From Pempheris klunzingeri (Eukaryota; Chordata; Actinopteri; Acropomatiformes; Pempheridae), in contig NC_092018.1 of the NCBI RefSeq assembly GCF_042242105.1, positions 23,650,667-23,714,666 of the forward strand: DNA of 64,000 bases, read 5' to 3'. This document shows positions 25,351 to 51,589 of the stretch, piece after piece. The notes beneath the pieces are model-generated. The model made no database searches. It was not told the origin of the DNA and saw nothing but the letters and a program-made list of their open reading frames with translations. A program made the position numbers and the translations under genes. Numbering within the stretch: position 1 is the first letter of the stretch; the number at the start of each line of letters is the position of its first letter.

Positions 25351-25622
25351 ACACCGCTCTCTGAGGTATAGTGGGTCATCCATCAATTGGAAGATCGGCG
25401 GTTTGATCCACGACCCAAGTGTCCTTGGGCAAGACACTGAACCCAAACTTGCTCCTGAAGCAGCTATAGTGTGTGAATGTCTGTCCTCCAACTTAGATTA
25501 CGCCTGTGTGAAACATGTGTGAATGGGTGAATGAGGATGTGATGTAAAAGCACTTTGCGTGGTCGAAATGACGAGAAAGGTGCTGTACAAATACAGAGCA
25601 TTTACCATTTTACCATTTACTC
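25351..25622 (+). mobile_element. tRNA-derived SINE (percomorph type)
   Basis: The 5' part contains a B-box-like 'ggtttgatcca'. The body has 'ccttgggcaagacactgaac' and 'gtgtgaatgggtgaatgagg', and the tail ends 'cagagcatttaccatttta'. The order and motifs match a widespread teleost SINE. A second, damaged copy is at 29208-29440. Confidence 0.8.
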
Positions 25623-28600
25623 TCTTTTCTTATCAGTCTTCTGTCTAATTCTATGCCTATTTCCCAAAATGCCTACTATTTCTGGTACTGCTGAAGTAAA
25701 GTGTTTCAAAGCTAATTGAAATGTAACCAAACCATATTTTTTTTATAGGTAGAAAACTGCCCTTTTGATCCTTTGGGCTCCCTGCTATCAAGTGTGTTAT
25801 TTTGAAAAGTAGTAGAGATGTTTGGCTTCGAGGAAGTCCAAATTACATACTTCTTTGCACTAGCTACCAAAATTTCTCCACCCAAACCAGACATGTGGGA
25901 ACCATGAAAATGACTCCTGTGTCGGTATTATTGTTGAGAAATACTCATGAAACTGGACAGATTAAGAGGAAGTCCATCAGCTGGTCCTTTGGGAAATTCA
26001 TGAGCTCCGGGAGGCTTAATAGTGCTTACTGCGGTAGCTGAGATGTGGAACTGAGAACTCGTTTCAGCTAGTTTCAGCTTTAGGCTGGTTCAAACCGGTC
26101 TGTCAGTAAGAGAAATCAGCCTTGTGGATTAGTGAACTCACCACTAGGGTGTTCATATCCAGGCCTGATGGTAGAGAAAGCTGGCCAGAGAGCAAATACC
26201 AATGAGGGAAAGTAAATTTCTTATCTGAGCTTGGGCCTCATGACCTCACGTGAAATGCACCATCAATTATGTGACAACAACAACAAAGAGGAGAAAGCCA
26301 CGGGGAGCTGGAGTGGGGGGTGAGAGATAAAGAGGGAGACGCAGAAACTGGGTCAACAGTCACTCTGTTTCTACAGCATTACTGAACCACACAGCATGTG
26401 CGATGCAATACTAATGCAGTCATAAGGCTCAGAATTTCGTGTGAAACTAAAGGATTGCTGATTGTAAGTCTATGTTTGGCAGCAGAAAGGACAGCAGGGC
26501 AGGAATCATCCCCCCCCCGTGCTTCGGGCGGCAGCACGTGGCATAAATAAATACCAGCCATGAGTGCGAGCTAATGCAGCTTCAGCCTTCATCTTCAAGC
26601 TGTCAATAATTTTCCAGCCAACAACCATTAGAACTATGAAGAAAGCATCAGTTTTTCTGACACATGTAATGTGATTTTTACTCAAGAGACAAGGAATGAA
26701 TGCAAAACAACCCCAGAATGGCTCAAGAACATGTCATTAATATACTGACTGACTTAGCTAATGATATTTGCTGCAGAGATGGAGCAGCTTGTGAACTAAG
26801 AAACAAAAAGATGGATCTACCTGTATGAACCACGAGTAGTGTTTCATATTTACAACATGATTACAATATGTATAGGCAATATTCTGTACTTGATCATCAG
26901 CAAATTGAATGTTGGATGACGAGCTGTTATTTCACTATCAGCTGTGAGACCAAGCATTTGCTGTTTAACCGTCCGGATCAGTTTTCATCATTGAAGAAAT
27001 GTCTGCATAATGTTTTTAACATAAACACCCATTTATCAACAGATGGCACAGAGGCGACGTTGATCCTCATTTCTCTTCTGATGTGTTTTTATATTACATA
27101 TCATCTCACGTGGTGGAAATGCACCATATACTTAATCAAGTAATGTACTTAAGTACACATTTTAGGTGTGTGAACTTAGCTGGGATCCATATATGCGTGG
27201 CATCGTCAGACATGTTCACACTGAAAGCTCTGGAACATTTTGCTCTTCTGAAATGGACAGGACATAGTGGAGATTACATCTGGATTCCTGTAGACTAAGA
27301 TTTATGAAGTTTGTAAATGGATTTGAAGCTGTTCCACGGTAGTGGTGTGATATTGATCTTGGCCTGCGGGGAAAGTAGAAAAATCCAGCTGTCTGGTTCA
27401 TCTCTGATCATCAAGGTCAGACCGGCACTGTGAAAAAGAGGAACAGCCCGATCCCTGGCATGACTCCATCAGCCTCATAATTTACGGTGTTTCACTTTCT
27501 GTGCGGGCAGTCAATGAAGTCACTTTTTGCCACATTGAACCGCCCACTCAGGTCAGCTGTCCTCGCAGGGCCTGGCTGTCCGGCAGCACCATCAGCCCAG
27601 AGGTTAGGTGACTGGCAGGATTGAAGGCAGAGTGCACACTGTACACATAATCTTATCTCTGGCAGTAATTCATTCTACTGTTGAGTAGAAAACGTGACCG
27701 GTTTGGAGAGCAAATAAACTTGTGAACATAGAAATGGTGATGCTTGTAAGGTGATTTCACTCATTTCAACACTGCTTTGAGAAAAGAATCCGACATTTTA
27801 GTATAAGGTATAAAATCATTTTTTTAACACAGCTTTGAGTCTCCCCCTGGGACCAGATGACGAGTTTATGGTGGATTTGATGTTGTGTGAGAGTCCTCTA
27901 AAGGCAGCTCGCTTCACTGCAGCTGGGTGGTAATGACAAGACAGCCATCTGGTGGTGATGCTTTACAGTGCAAAGCAATGATCATAAGTAGAGTGAAACG
28001 GTGGAGGAACGATGATTCGTCATGTCATCTGGGCACTGACTCTTACTTAGGGACCAGATTATCACTTAATACTTAATATCAGTCTGAATCAAATCACAAT
28101 CAAACTGTCAGATGAAGAACCTGTGACTGCATGGTTTCTGTTTATCATTATTGTTATCATCCTCGCCCCTTATCTTATATCATCTTCCTCATCTTGGGTA
28201 AAAACAAAGAATGAGTGCTCATCTAGTGACGTGAGATATGACAGCGGAACATGAAACAGATAGACCCCAAGAGGATGAATATTGTTGCAGTTCCAGGGGT
28301 ATCACCAGTCAAAGTCAATGAGGATACCTGATAAGTTGATGCTCTAGTGAGCAGTGGTTTCAGATTAGGGAAGAGAAGTGATAAGGTGAAATAGCTTGGC
28401 CTTTATCTAGCGTAGCATAATTAGTAATAACACTGCATCTAGATGATCTATGTTAAGAAAAATGAAATATGTTGGTTTATGTCGGATATTTAATCTAGTA
28501 TTCTAAAAAATGGTTTTGGATCGACAGTTCTCAAAGTTTACTAAGCAGGGTTGTACAAAGATATGTCTGTCTCCCCTGTAGCCCCCCATGCAGCCTCCAG

Positions 28601-29207
28601 CATGCAATGACAACATGTTCCTTCAAGAAGATAACATATTGTTGATGCTTTACAGGTGGCAAATATCCTGTGATGCACATTGTACTACTGGTAGGATGAC
28701 AATTGGAATGGTAGGCAGCATTGTGTGCAGTTTTTGACTGTGTAAGCAATTAACTACATCATAAATGAATTACCTTATGTTATATTCATGTAATTGTGTA
28801 AATACTCGGTTATATGTTCCACAAAGTATGATTTTGATTTCATCAGTACACCTGCAGCAGCATTCTGGGGCCAGCTGGAGATTCTTTACAGACAGTTGGG
28901 GTACCTGATATTAAGGAATTGCATGAATCCAACCTGGAAGTAAGACATGCATGGACTAGTTTTTTTCCCTCCCCATTCTGAGACAGGATGGGTCTGATTT
29001 TTGAAAAGGTTCCTAGTCACTGGGGAAAGCTCCCGTGGTGGAAATGTGGCTCATGATCTCCTTGCCACAGCAACAATGAATAAAAAAAAGAATAGCAAAA
29101 CTTCTTTTTGTCTTTCTTCTGTTTACTGCCTCACTTAATACTGCAGCCAAAAAACTCATAGGCTCGCAACGTTGTTACATTTAACCCATAATGAATTGTA
29201 TGGCAGC
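25623..29207. other. gene-free stretch
   Basis: No exon or RNA gene recognised on either strand. Confidence 0.45.
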
Positions 29208-29440
29208 TGTGGCTCAGAGGTAGAGTGGTTTGTCTATCAATCAGATAAGATAAGATAAGATATTCCTTTATTAGTCTTCAGGCTGAAGTGTCCAAGACAC
29301 TGTGTATGAAAGAATAGTCTCCTTTAACTTGGATTCCTCCTGTATGTCCTGTGTGAATGGGGATGTAATGTAAAAGCATTTTGAGTGGTCAAAATGACTA
29401 GAAAGGCACTTTACAAATATAGACCATTTACCATTTACAA
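29208..29440 (+). mobile_element. tRNA-derived SINE, second copy, interrupted
   Basis: It begins 'tgtggctcagaggtagagtgg' and ends 'agaccatttaccatttac'-type tail. At about 29242-29280 the SINE body is replaced by GATAA repeats and foreign sequence. A hAT element is inserted directly at its 3' end, at 29441. Confidence 0.75.
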
Positions 29441-30242
29441 CAGGGGTTGTCCAAAAAAATTGGACTGTGTTGTACTTCTTAGTCTCACCGCTAGGTGGAG
29501 TAACTGTCCTGAACGAGGCATCTTCTCTATAAAATGAGTAATAGAAGAAGAAATGTGCTACAGGTGACCCAAAATGGCAGAATTAAGGAAACGTAAGAGA
29601 GCGAGTGTAGAAAGTTTCAGACGCGGTGTGCGATGAGAGCACAGCTAATAACTAATGACATCACTTTAGCATTACGGAGGAGCTGCTGGATGTTAGCAGG
29701 CTAAAGAGCACCACGACGGGTGAGGATGTTTTTGAAGCTGTGCCAGGTGCAGTTGGCATGATGGGACTTAAATGGGACGAGCTGTGTGGAGGTACGACGG
29801 ATGGAGCTCCAGCTGGGACAGGCGAGCACAAAGGAATCTACGGTGTCCGCCGAGGGGCAAGAAAGTGGAGGTAAGGCTGTTGATTCGAGCACCAGGGCTC
29901 TAGCACAGACTATTTCAAGCTTCCCTCTCTGATGCTGATGCTGGTCGGGGGGAGTGGATCTCACTGATCACCTTAACACACTGAACAAGAGCCTACAAGG
30001 CAAAGAGCAGCTTGTACCACAGCTAATAAATGAAAGCCCACTAATTGAAAGGCTGTTTTTTCAAGCAGAATTTATTTGATTCATTTGATTGATTTTCCAA
30101 CTTTAATCCACTAGAGGTGAGGCGATGTACATCACCTCTAGTGGATTAAAGTTAGCAGCATAGCTCACTTCTAGTGAGCGGTCCAGCCCTTTGGATGTTT
30201 TTCTGTATGTGGCCCTCAGTGAAAACAGTTTGGACACCCCTG
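29441..30242. mobile_element. non-autonomous hAT transposon with intact ends and 8-bp target duplication
   Basis: The left end is CAGGGGTTGTCCAAA; the right end reads CAGGGGTGTCCAAA on the other strand. Both ends are flanked by the same 8-mer ATTTACAA (29433-29440 and 30243-30250), the target-site length of hAT elements. The 802-bp interior shows no transposase, so it is a deletion derivative. It inserted into the tail of the SINE and is therefore younger than that copy. Confidence 0.9.
30099..30153. repeat. perfect 22-bp inverted repeat (hairpin) inside the hAT element
   Basis: Left arm 30099-30120 and right arm 30132-30153 are perfect reverse complements separated by 11 nt. Transcription from either strand would give a 22-bp stem. 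Confidence 0.9.
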
Positions 30243-30567
30243 ATTTACAAGAACCCATAACCCATAAAGTGAACAAATGGCGACCCCCAAAGGTCAAAAT
30301 ATGTAATAAATGTTGGTGATTTTTAAGGTTTAGAGAGTATTTCATGTCTTTTGAATAATGTATTTCAATGATTAACTGACTACTTCAATGATTTTCGTGT
30401 CATGCACACGATGTGCCCAACCCTCGTGGGTTTACAAGACACCATAATTACAGTTGCAGTATTTAAGCAGTGTTCGTAGAAGAGGGCAATTGTGGTATGC
30501 TAAGGCCTACAAGTCTTAACCCCTTACTGCCTGACTTTATTTACAATTATATAAAAAAATATACGGA

Positions 30568-30722
30568 GACGGCATGTCTTTGGACAAGTATGAGGAGAAC
30601 CCCATGCGGACTCCGCACAGAAAGGCCCCAGGTTCAAACTACAAACCAGCTGGCTGACAGATTCGTACCTGGAACTTTCTTGCTGTGAGGAAACATTGCT
30701 AACCACCACACCACCTTACTGG
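30568..30722 (-). mobile_element. SINE fragment, 5' half, minus strand
   Basis: Read on the minus strand it has the motifs 'aaccaccacaccacc' (complement), 'cttgctgtgag' and 'cacagaaaggccccaggttc', typical of a tRNA-derived teleost SINE. Its other half is represented by the fragment at 56033-56242. Confidence 0.7.
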
Positions 30723-30724
30723 TG

Positions 30725-32230
30725 GCGCCAAGTCAAATTTGTTCCAATACTTCAGCATACAACTTCCCTTCAGCCTCAGCTGCACTTTGTGCTTAGTGCT
30801 GATTTTCAAATTATTAACTCAAACCCTAACACACTAAGCATCAGCATGTTAGCGTCACTATTTTGAGCCAGTTACTTGCATTTAGTCAGTTAGCACTGCT
30901 GCACCTACAACCGAATGGAGGCTGTGCTTGCATAGCAACTATTGTTGTTGCCTTATTATTATAAAAATCACTCTGTGTGTTATAATCACACAATGCATGA
31001 AAAAACAAAGAGGGGATTTTGAACTGAAATTACTGTCACAGACTTAAGTCGGACCTTAAATTAACTTCACCTGAACTTTGGATCATTGCACAGAGCAAAG
31101 GCTGTAGATTTTGTCTGCCATCACTTACACTGGAATTACATTGAAAGGCCGGTATGGGCAGGAGGACTGATTACAATGGCACCTTTAATTTACATCTGTG
31201 CATGTCGGTGTTGTTTTGAGATAGATCACCCTTTAACAATCAGTATTGAAGAGTGCAATGTGGTCACCACACTCATAGTTAGGCAATTGTCCAGTTAGGT
31301 CATGTTCTCTATTATGAAATGAGTAAGCATACAACTGTATGAAGAAATCCTATTTTTACTCTATAAGTGATGGAATAGATTCTCACCAGTATAAACAGAC
31401 ATTTGGTATTCTAGAGATTGTTCCGTGATGATCTTCTTCGGTTTTCTGGTGAGATATTTTGACCCATCACAATATCAGTCCCATCAAACTGCATTTGTAC
31501 TTCCTGGGTACCTTTTGACCGCAAAACCGCTGAATGAACTGATTGTAAATTCAATCTCTATTGTGTTACACCAAAGAAATCAAACCTGACACTTTATTTA
31601 AATGAAAGTGTCTGACAGTGTCACTTTAACTCCACGATGCTCCACCTCCTGATCCACACACTGATCTGTGTCCTAAATTGTCCCGGTCTGTCACTGAGGG
31701 CGCATGCACATTGGCCTTATTGTCTTCTGACGCTTTGTTTCTGCTGTGACTCCAAGCATGTGTTCAGTGGGTGAGGAACAGAGGGGCAAGGGAAGGAGCA
31801 TCCATACTGCTGCAGATGGAGCTTAGTTTTAAGGTCTGTCTTTGGCAACAGTTGTGAAACTTTCTGATGTGACAAATGATGTCTGTGGAAATTACAATAG
31901 GCCTTAAGTGCTTTGAGTTGAGACTGAATCAGCCAGCCAGAACATAAGGATGAGTCAAATTGTTCTTTTATGGTTAGAATGCAAAAAAAGAAGAAGCAGC
32001 TAAAATTGCACGTTGCATGTCATGAAACTTAATGTGGGCGACTGCAAGTCAAGCTTTGACCAATGCACTCTCTGCGGTATTCTTCCTGCATTCCCTGAGA
32101 GAAGCAGGGGCGTGTTCAGGCTGGTTGTGAACATGTTTTAAGTTTGTTGTCAATAAGGAAGTAGCTGTGACAGGTCCAAGAGCGCCTGCGAAGGTGTGGC
32201 CTCTCAAAGATAGCAACACCGCCAGAAGGT
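30725..32230. other. gene-free stretch upstream of adam28
   Basis: No exon recognised. The last part is the adam28 5' flank. Confidence 0.45.
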
Positions 32231-32236
32231 AGGCAG

Positions 32237-32242
32237 TATATA
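32237..32242 (+). promoter_or_regulatory. adam28: TATA-like element of adam28
   Basis: TATATA in the context 'gcagtatatagcc', 55-60 bp before the ATG. This would place transcription start near 32267 and give a 5'UTR of about 30 nt. It is inferred from position only. Confidence 0.45.
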
Positions 32243-32296
32243 GCCTGATCAGAACACTGATCTGCTTCTGTTACAGTGACTGTCAGCACTTGGACA

Positions 32297-46352
<14,056 letters not shown>

Positions 46353-47600
46353 TGTCTGACGCAGCGCCCCCCCCCATTAGTAAACCTAGAGAAACTCATC
46401 TCGTACGTCGTCCCCAAGGAGAGACTGCTGGCAGTTTAGAGGCAGAAATAAGCCTTTATCAAAAGCATCCTGTCACGACTTTCTTTCCTCTGCAGTGGCG
46501 TCCTAAGCACGACACAGTGTTTGTTCCAGTGATGTGGGATGGGGACAGACTCACTTGCAGGAGGACTTATTGCTACGGGGATGAACTGTTTTTTTAGGCA
46601 GCTTTTTTTTTTTATCCTTTAGGGACACGTGCAACAGTTCTAGTCCCGAGTGTGAGCCATATCATTTTATACATTATCATTTTGTTACGATAGTTGTAGT
46701 GAAATGTTACACAAGACTGAATTTGATTGTCAAACTGTATTTACTGGCAATATTTGATGTTGCTTTTCTGTTTTCTGATGTCGTCCCAAGTAAGGTCGCA
46801 ATGTGAATACGTACATACTATTTAAAACCATCCAGCTGACAGTAAAAAAAAAAAAAACCCTAGGTGGCAGTAACCTAGGTGTAGTAATCTTGATGTTAGA
46901 AGGCCTGTGACTAAATGCTAATCTTTGCTTTAAGAGTTTGCTCTTGAGCAAGGCATTAACCCTTTAATAGCCACCATAGAACAAGCCAGAGCACATCTTT
47001 ACATTTTTACATGCTGTAGTGCCATTTTTTTGGAGCTACACATCAATACAACCTTTATATCCCAAGTTTTAATGATATGTGCAGGTTTATGTCCAGACTA
47101 ACTAAATAAATTGCTAAAAAAAAAAGTGCAATAAACCAACTGAACTGTTTTTTTTCAATCGTTTTTTTTTTAACACATATTTTTCTAAATAAGAAAACCA
47201 CGTGATGGTTCATGCTCACAACGTGATGACGTGACGTGACATGACTGTCTGGATTATAACGTTTTTGTTGTGTGCGCTTTGCACTGGATTTCTGGCATTA
47301 GTGGAAGGAAACAGATATGAAAGTGTAACTCCTCTGGTTTTATGTGCAAAAAGAATTATTGCTCTTATTTGGTTGCATTGATAAATAGATATGCAATGGG
47401 GTTGCAGGCGCTCCCCTCTGCAAAACAGGGTTAACTCCAGATTGTCCAAGTGAGGGGAGCGGGGTAGCTCCATGCAAAAATGTCTATGTTGTATGAATAG
47501 TGTGAATTAATAATTGTTAATAAATGTTTATCGCCCAAATGAATCACTTGCAAAATGAATAAAGAAATAAATACATGTTAAAGTTGCACCTAGAAATATT
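46353..47600 (+). other. adam28: adam28 3' untranslated region (predicted)
   Basis: Sequence after the TGA at 46350-46352. AATAAA-type signals occur near 47104, at 47519-47524 and around 47557-47572, and the true end is probably one of these. The choice cannot be made from sequence alone. Confidence 0.4.
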
Positions 47601-48078
47601 TATATGCACTGCGAACCCAAATGTTCAAAGTAATGAAATAGATTAAGTGGTGCAAACTAATAAAGAGCTCTACTGACTTAAATATTTTGAGTTCCTGGAA
47701 CATTTCCTTCCTAACGGATGGTGTGTGATGAGGGAGCGGGAAAGGATTTTGCACACATGCCTCCTGCGAATCTGCGCCATTGGTCTCACATAAGTATTTC
47801 TTAACATTTCTTTTTTTAAAAGTATTTGTTGATAGATTGATCATTTATTTGTAGTTGATGGAGACCAGGGGGGATTTCAGTTGCGGTTCCCCAATTCGGC
47901 CACCAGATGGAGCTGCTCCCCCAGTCTCTCATTTAGAGCTGATGGACAGCAGGTCATCAGTTTGCTTTCTGTCCTCTGTCTTTGTTGTTTTCACCAGTAT
48001 ATGTTTGTTGAGTGTATCATACTGTGATTCTGTGGCATATGTGTTGTTTTAGTCTGGCTATGAGGGTGTTTCGAGTCC
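47601..48078. other. intergenic stretch between adam28 and the mobile-element cluster
   Basis: No gene recognised. It contains the CTCF-like 'ccaccagatgg' at about 47899-47909 and ends in a run of about 16 C (48079-48094). Confidence 0.4.
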
Positions 48079-49175
48079 CCCCCCCCCCCCCCCACATAGA
48101 TCTTATGGCACAGTTTGCACCAGATTCCATAGACCACATTTGTCGTGTTCAGGTCTATGTTATGCCATATATGGTTGCTCCTGATCCTGAGAGGTTATTG
48201 TGAATAAATTTGAGTTTTAAATGATATTTGTTGAAGTCCTCTCTTCTCTGTGTTAGGCTGGAATGGACCAATATGTCCTTGAGATTTTTATTCCTTCTGT
48301 AGGCTGAGATGATTTTGAACTTATCCTATTTGCTCCTTGGGCCTCTTGTTGGAAGTGGGACTTAATCTTTGAGCCGAGTCTCACCAGGTCCTGAGAGCGT
48401 GTCGCAACAAAAGGTGCAGTGGTCCGCTTGTCAATTTCCCTACTGTACCCCCCTCCTCTCTGAAATATCTGTTTGACCTCCGACTTAATTTTCCTCAGGA
48501 ACCGTTTAGAGTAGCCCCGGGGTGTCAGCGCCCTGAAGAGCGTGGTTGTGGCCTCCTCTATGTCCTCTGGGAAGCTACAGATTCTATGGAACCAGATAAG
48601 TTGTGACTTGATTAAACCTTTGCATGTATGTTTAGGGTGGAAACTGGATTTGTGTAGGAGTGTCTGTCTGTCTGTCTGTGTCCTTAAAAAAAATACTCTT
48701 GTTGCAAGTTTTTTGTTTACTCCATCTATTTTTTCTGTTTGTAGGTTATGTGTGATGGTTATGGATGGGTGTTTAGGACTTCCTGAAATTCTGAAGTGGA
48801 ATTCCCCCAGATCCCAAAGAAGTCATCAAGATATCTGTTAATGGTAAGTGTTTCATTTTGTGAAGGCTGTATAAAGGCGCAAACTTCTTGCCCATGGCTG
48901 TTCCATGGGTCTGGAGGGAATACTTGCCATTGAATTCAAAATCATTCCTGGTGAGACTCAGCTCTGTTATCTCATTTTGGACTTTTGTCTCTAAAATAAG
49001 TAGATTTTTGATATTTGGGGTGGAATTTCCCAGCAATATTTATACATAAAAGTTTGTAGCACATGTTCAGTTTGGACGTTTCTCTCTAAAATGAGTTGAT
49101 TGATAAGCTGACCTGCTAATATTGAAGACGTGCTCACACCGCTCTGCAATGAAGATATGCTTCTGCAATGCATTT
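48079..49175 (-). pseudogene. Penelope-like retroelement relic (reverse transcriptase and GIY-YIG start)
   Basis: On the minus strand, in several frames, it carries LSLTRNDFEFNG and GTAMGKKFAP (48875-48904), the catalytic RYLDDFFGIW (YLDD at 48822-48833) and LLHKSSFHPKHTCKGLIKSQ (48601-48660). The start of a GIY-YIG nuclease domain follows (VYGIWCKLCHKIYVG, about 48095-48150). This order is characteristic of Penelope-like elements of the Neptune/Poseidon type in fish. Frameshifts separate the blocks, and the nuclease domain breaks off at the C-run, so the element is dead. Confidence 0.82.
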
Positions 49176-49740
49176 TACACAGGATATCTGAATTAGAAAG
49201 GTTCCCTCTCCCACTTTAGTGATATGTTAAGTGAGGCATATAAAAAAATTTCCCACAATGATGATAATGATCTAAGGTCGTGCGTGGTCTGGTAGACTCT
49301 GTGTTGAAAAGGGGGGAGTTTATGACACCTCCAAAGCTCAGTGGCCGTTTTACATACTCAGTGGGGGTGTCTGGAAGTGCTGTTACTGTTAAAAGAGCAT
49401 TTCCCTGTTCCAATCATGTGCGCATATGACAGCGGCAGTCATTTTTACCGTCAGCCGGTAAATCTGCTAGGGATAGACTTGATGTGTTACTTAGGGTTGA
49501 ACTTAATCTCCACACCAGAGGGTGTTCGGGTTCAGACAACAGAATCACAAATGTTTTCCTCATCAGGATATCAGTCACTGTTGTACTCCTATCAATGCCT
49601 ACTCTCTCTGACCCAGACTCACAGTTCACCCAGTACATCACAGCTATTGGAAATGGCAAAACAAAGAGTGACTCAGACTTCATGCAGCATGAGTCACTAA
49701 ACCGTACTACACATATTTTTGTGACAGAAAGACACTTGAC

Positions 49741-49960
49741 TGTGGGAGGATGCATGCAAGATGCAAGAGATGCAAGATGTTTATTTGTCATGTGCGCAGT
49801 GAAAAACACGGGGGTGACACTGAGCAATGAAGATCTTACTTTGCTCATTTCCCTCCACATAGGCAAAAACAATTATGAATATAAAAAAAAAGGCACTCAG
49901 GTACAGAAAAATAATTTAAGAAGAAAAAAAGAAACAAACAAACAGTGTATTAGAGTTTGA
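49741..49960 (+). repeat. possible short interspersed insertion inside the retroviral relic
   Basis: The text 'gcaagatgtttatttgtcat' and the following sequence, ending in A-rich DNA (49890-49945), look unlike pol and resemble a short fish repeat. The assignment is weak. Confidence 0.25.
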
Positions 49961-51220
49961 TTGCAGATCACCAGTGCAATGCAAAGATTATGCAAATATA
50001 AGAGAGGAAATTATGCATATAGAGAGGAAATGATTGCAACAAACTTCCTGTTTTGGAGGTCTCACTCCTATGCTTTGTCAATAACTCTGACCTAGGAGCA
50101 AATGCAGCTCTTTGATGTTTGTGACTCACACCCACACATATCTCTGTCTAAGCATAGACATTCGTTGTGGCAGAATTTGGGAAACTTGTATTCACTCTCC
50201 ACAGACTGATTGGCAGCCAGTCTCCGATCCATTGATGCATAACGACAAAAAAGCCATCTCACACTAGGCATGTTGAAATAGTCCTTAACGACTCGCTAAC
50301 CTTTCTCTCCACTGCTGAAGTGAAAGAACACCCACTACTAAAAACAGTACTATCAACAGTGTGGGCTCAGGGAAAATATGATGCTGAAAAAGACATTTGT
50401 TGTGGCAGAATTTGGGTTAAAACTTGTGTTCAATCTCCAGAGACAATTTCAGACCATGTGAAGGCTTTTTCAGTTTTTCAGTCACTTCACCAGTAAGAAC
50501 TCCCATCTTCCCCGTAAACAAAACTAGAGCTCCAGGTCAGTCAGGAGATATGCGCAAGATCTGTGCAAGGCTGTTAATGCTGCTGTTTCTCCAAGAACAC
50601 CCACTGTGCCTAACCCATACACCGTTTTACAGAATGTACCTCCCGAGGCTAAATGGCTCTCCGTTGTTGACCTCGCTAATGCATTTTTCAGTTCTTCCAC
50701 ACTCCCAGTTACTGCTTTGCATTCAGTTTTGAACGAATGATGTTCATAAAACCTGAATGATCATAAAACCTCTACAGCCTGCTGGCTCAGATATGACACG
50801 ACATGCCTGATGTCACGGTGCGAAGGTGCTCCAGACTTAACCCTGCCACTCTGTGGCACGGGGTAAACGCTCGCTCAGCAGGGCAGCGTTGACTCATCTC
50901 AGCACTAGAGCGAGGGTCAAGCACCGCTCAGCGATGCACCAGTGAATTACATTACACACCCCAGAGAAAACAGAGACACGAGCAGACTTGATCCGCTCAC
51001 GTGGGACAACAATGGGACGCCCGGGAAGACAACCCATGGCACTTGTTTAGACATTCAGGTCTTTGTGCTCTGCGAGACACAATCTGTGCTCTTGTCCTGC
51101 TTGCTGTTGTTGTTGTTCCCATTCTTTTTTCTGTCAAATCACTGCACACCGTAAATCTTAAGGAGGTGGTACATTTGATGGTCGTGTTCACGGCCTAAGT
51201 ACTGCGTGATTAATAAAAAA

Positions 51221-51235
51221 ATGAAAAGGGGGGAA
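51221..51235 (+). other. polypurine tract of the retroviral relic
   Basis: ATGAAAAGGGGGGAA sits immediately before the TG that starts the LTR. This is the position of the plus-strand primer in retroviruses. Confidence 0.65.
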
Positions 51236-51236
51236 T

Positions 51237-51490
51237 TGTAATAGAAAACTGATTGTGTCTGTATCAGCTACGTAACTACAGGTTCCTCCTGTAGTGGGTC
51301 AGACTGGTTTCTACCCAAACTGTACTCACAAGATAAGATGTTTTGGTGCACGTCCTGATGATTAACCCCACACACTGTGTTCTATAAATATCCGGTGTGT
51401 GAGACTCTCTGGAGCTCACACTTCAGCAGAGACTACTAAAAGACTGTTTGGTGTCTCTCCACTCATTCAGAATCAGTTTTTCCATAACAG
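51237..51490 (+). repeat. 3' LTR of the retroviral relic
   Basis: It begins TGTAATAG right after the purine tract, has a TATAAATA box at 51383-51390 and probably ends CA near 51490. No second copy is present in the window, so the right border is approximate. Confidence 0.55.
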
Positions 51491-51589
51491 GTGGATAGTT
51501 GAATAGTTTGCTTGTATATAGCGTATGTGCATTTAGTGCTTCTCTAGCTGAAATAGGTCTGTGGCCTTATTGAGAATGTTGGGAATGTT

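Larger units (their letters stand above)
49290..51490 (+). pseudogene. degraded endogenous retrovirus: protease, reverse transcriptase, possible envelope end, 3' LTR
   Basis: Protease-like sequence at about 49330-49530 (with PVNLLGIDL) is broken by a frame change. Further pol-like sequence is followed by a reverse-transcriptase fragment at about 50490-50735 with the conserved PNPY and VVDLANAFF blocks, then it stops before the catalytic YxDD region. RNase H and integrase are missing. A hydrophobic C-terminal frame at 51001-51198 may be the end of an envelope protein (weak). A purine tract (51221-51235) precedes the LTR. No 5' LTR or gag was found, and the copy cannot encode working proteins. 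Confidence 0.72.
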
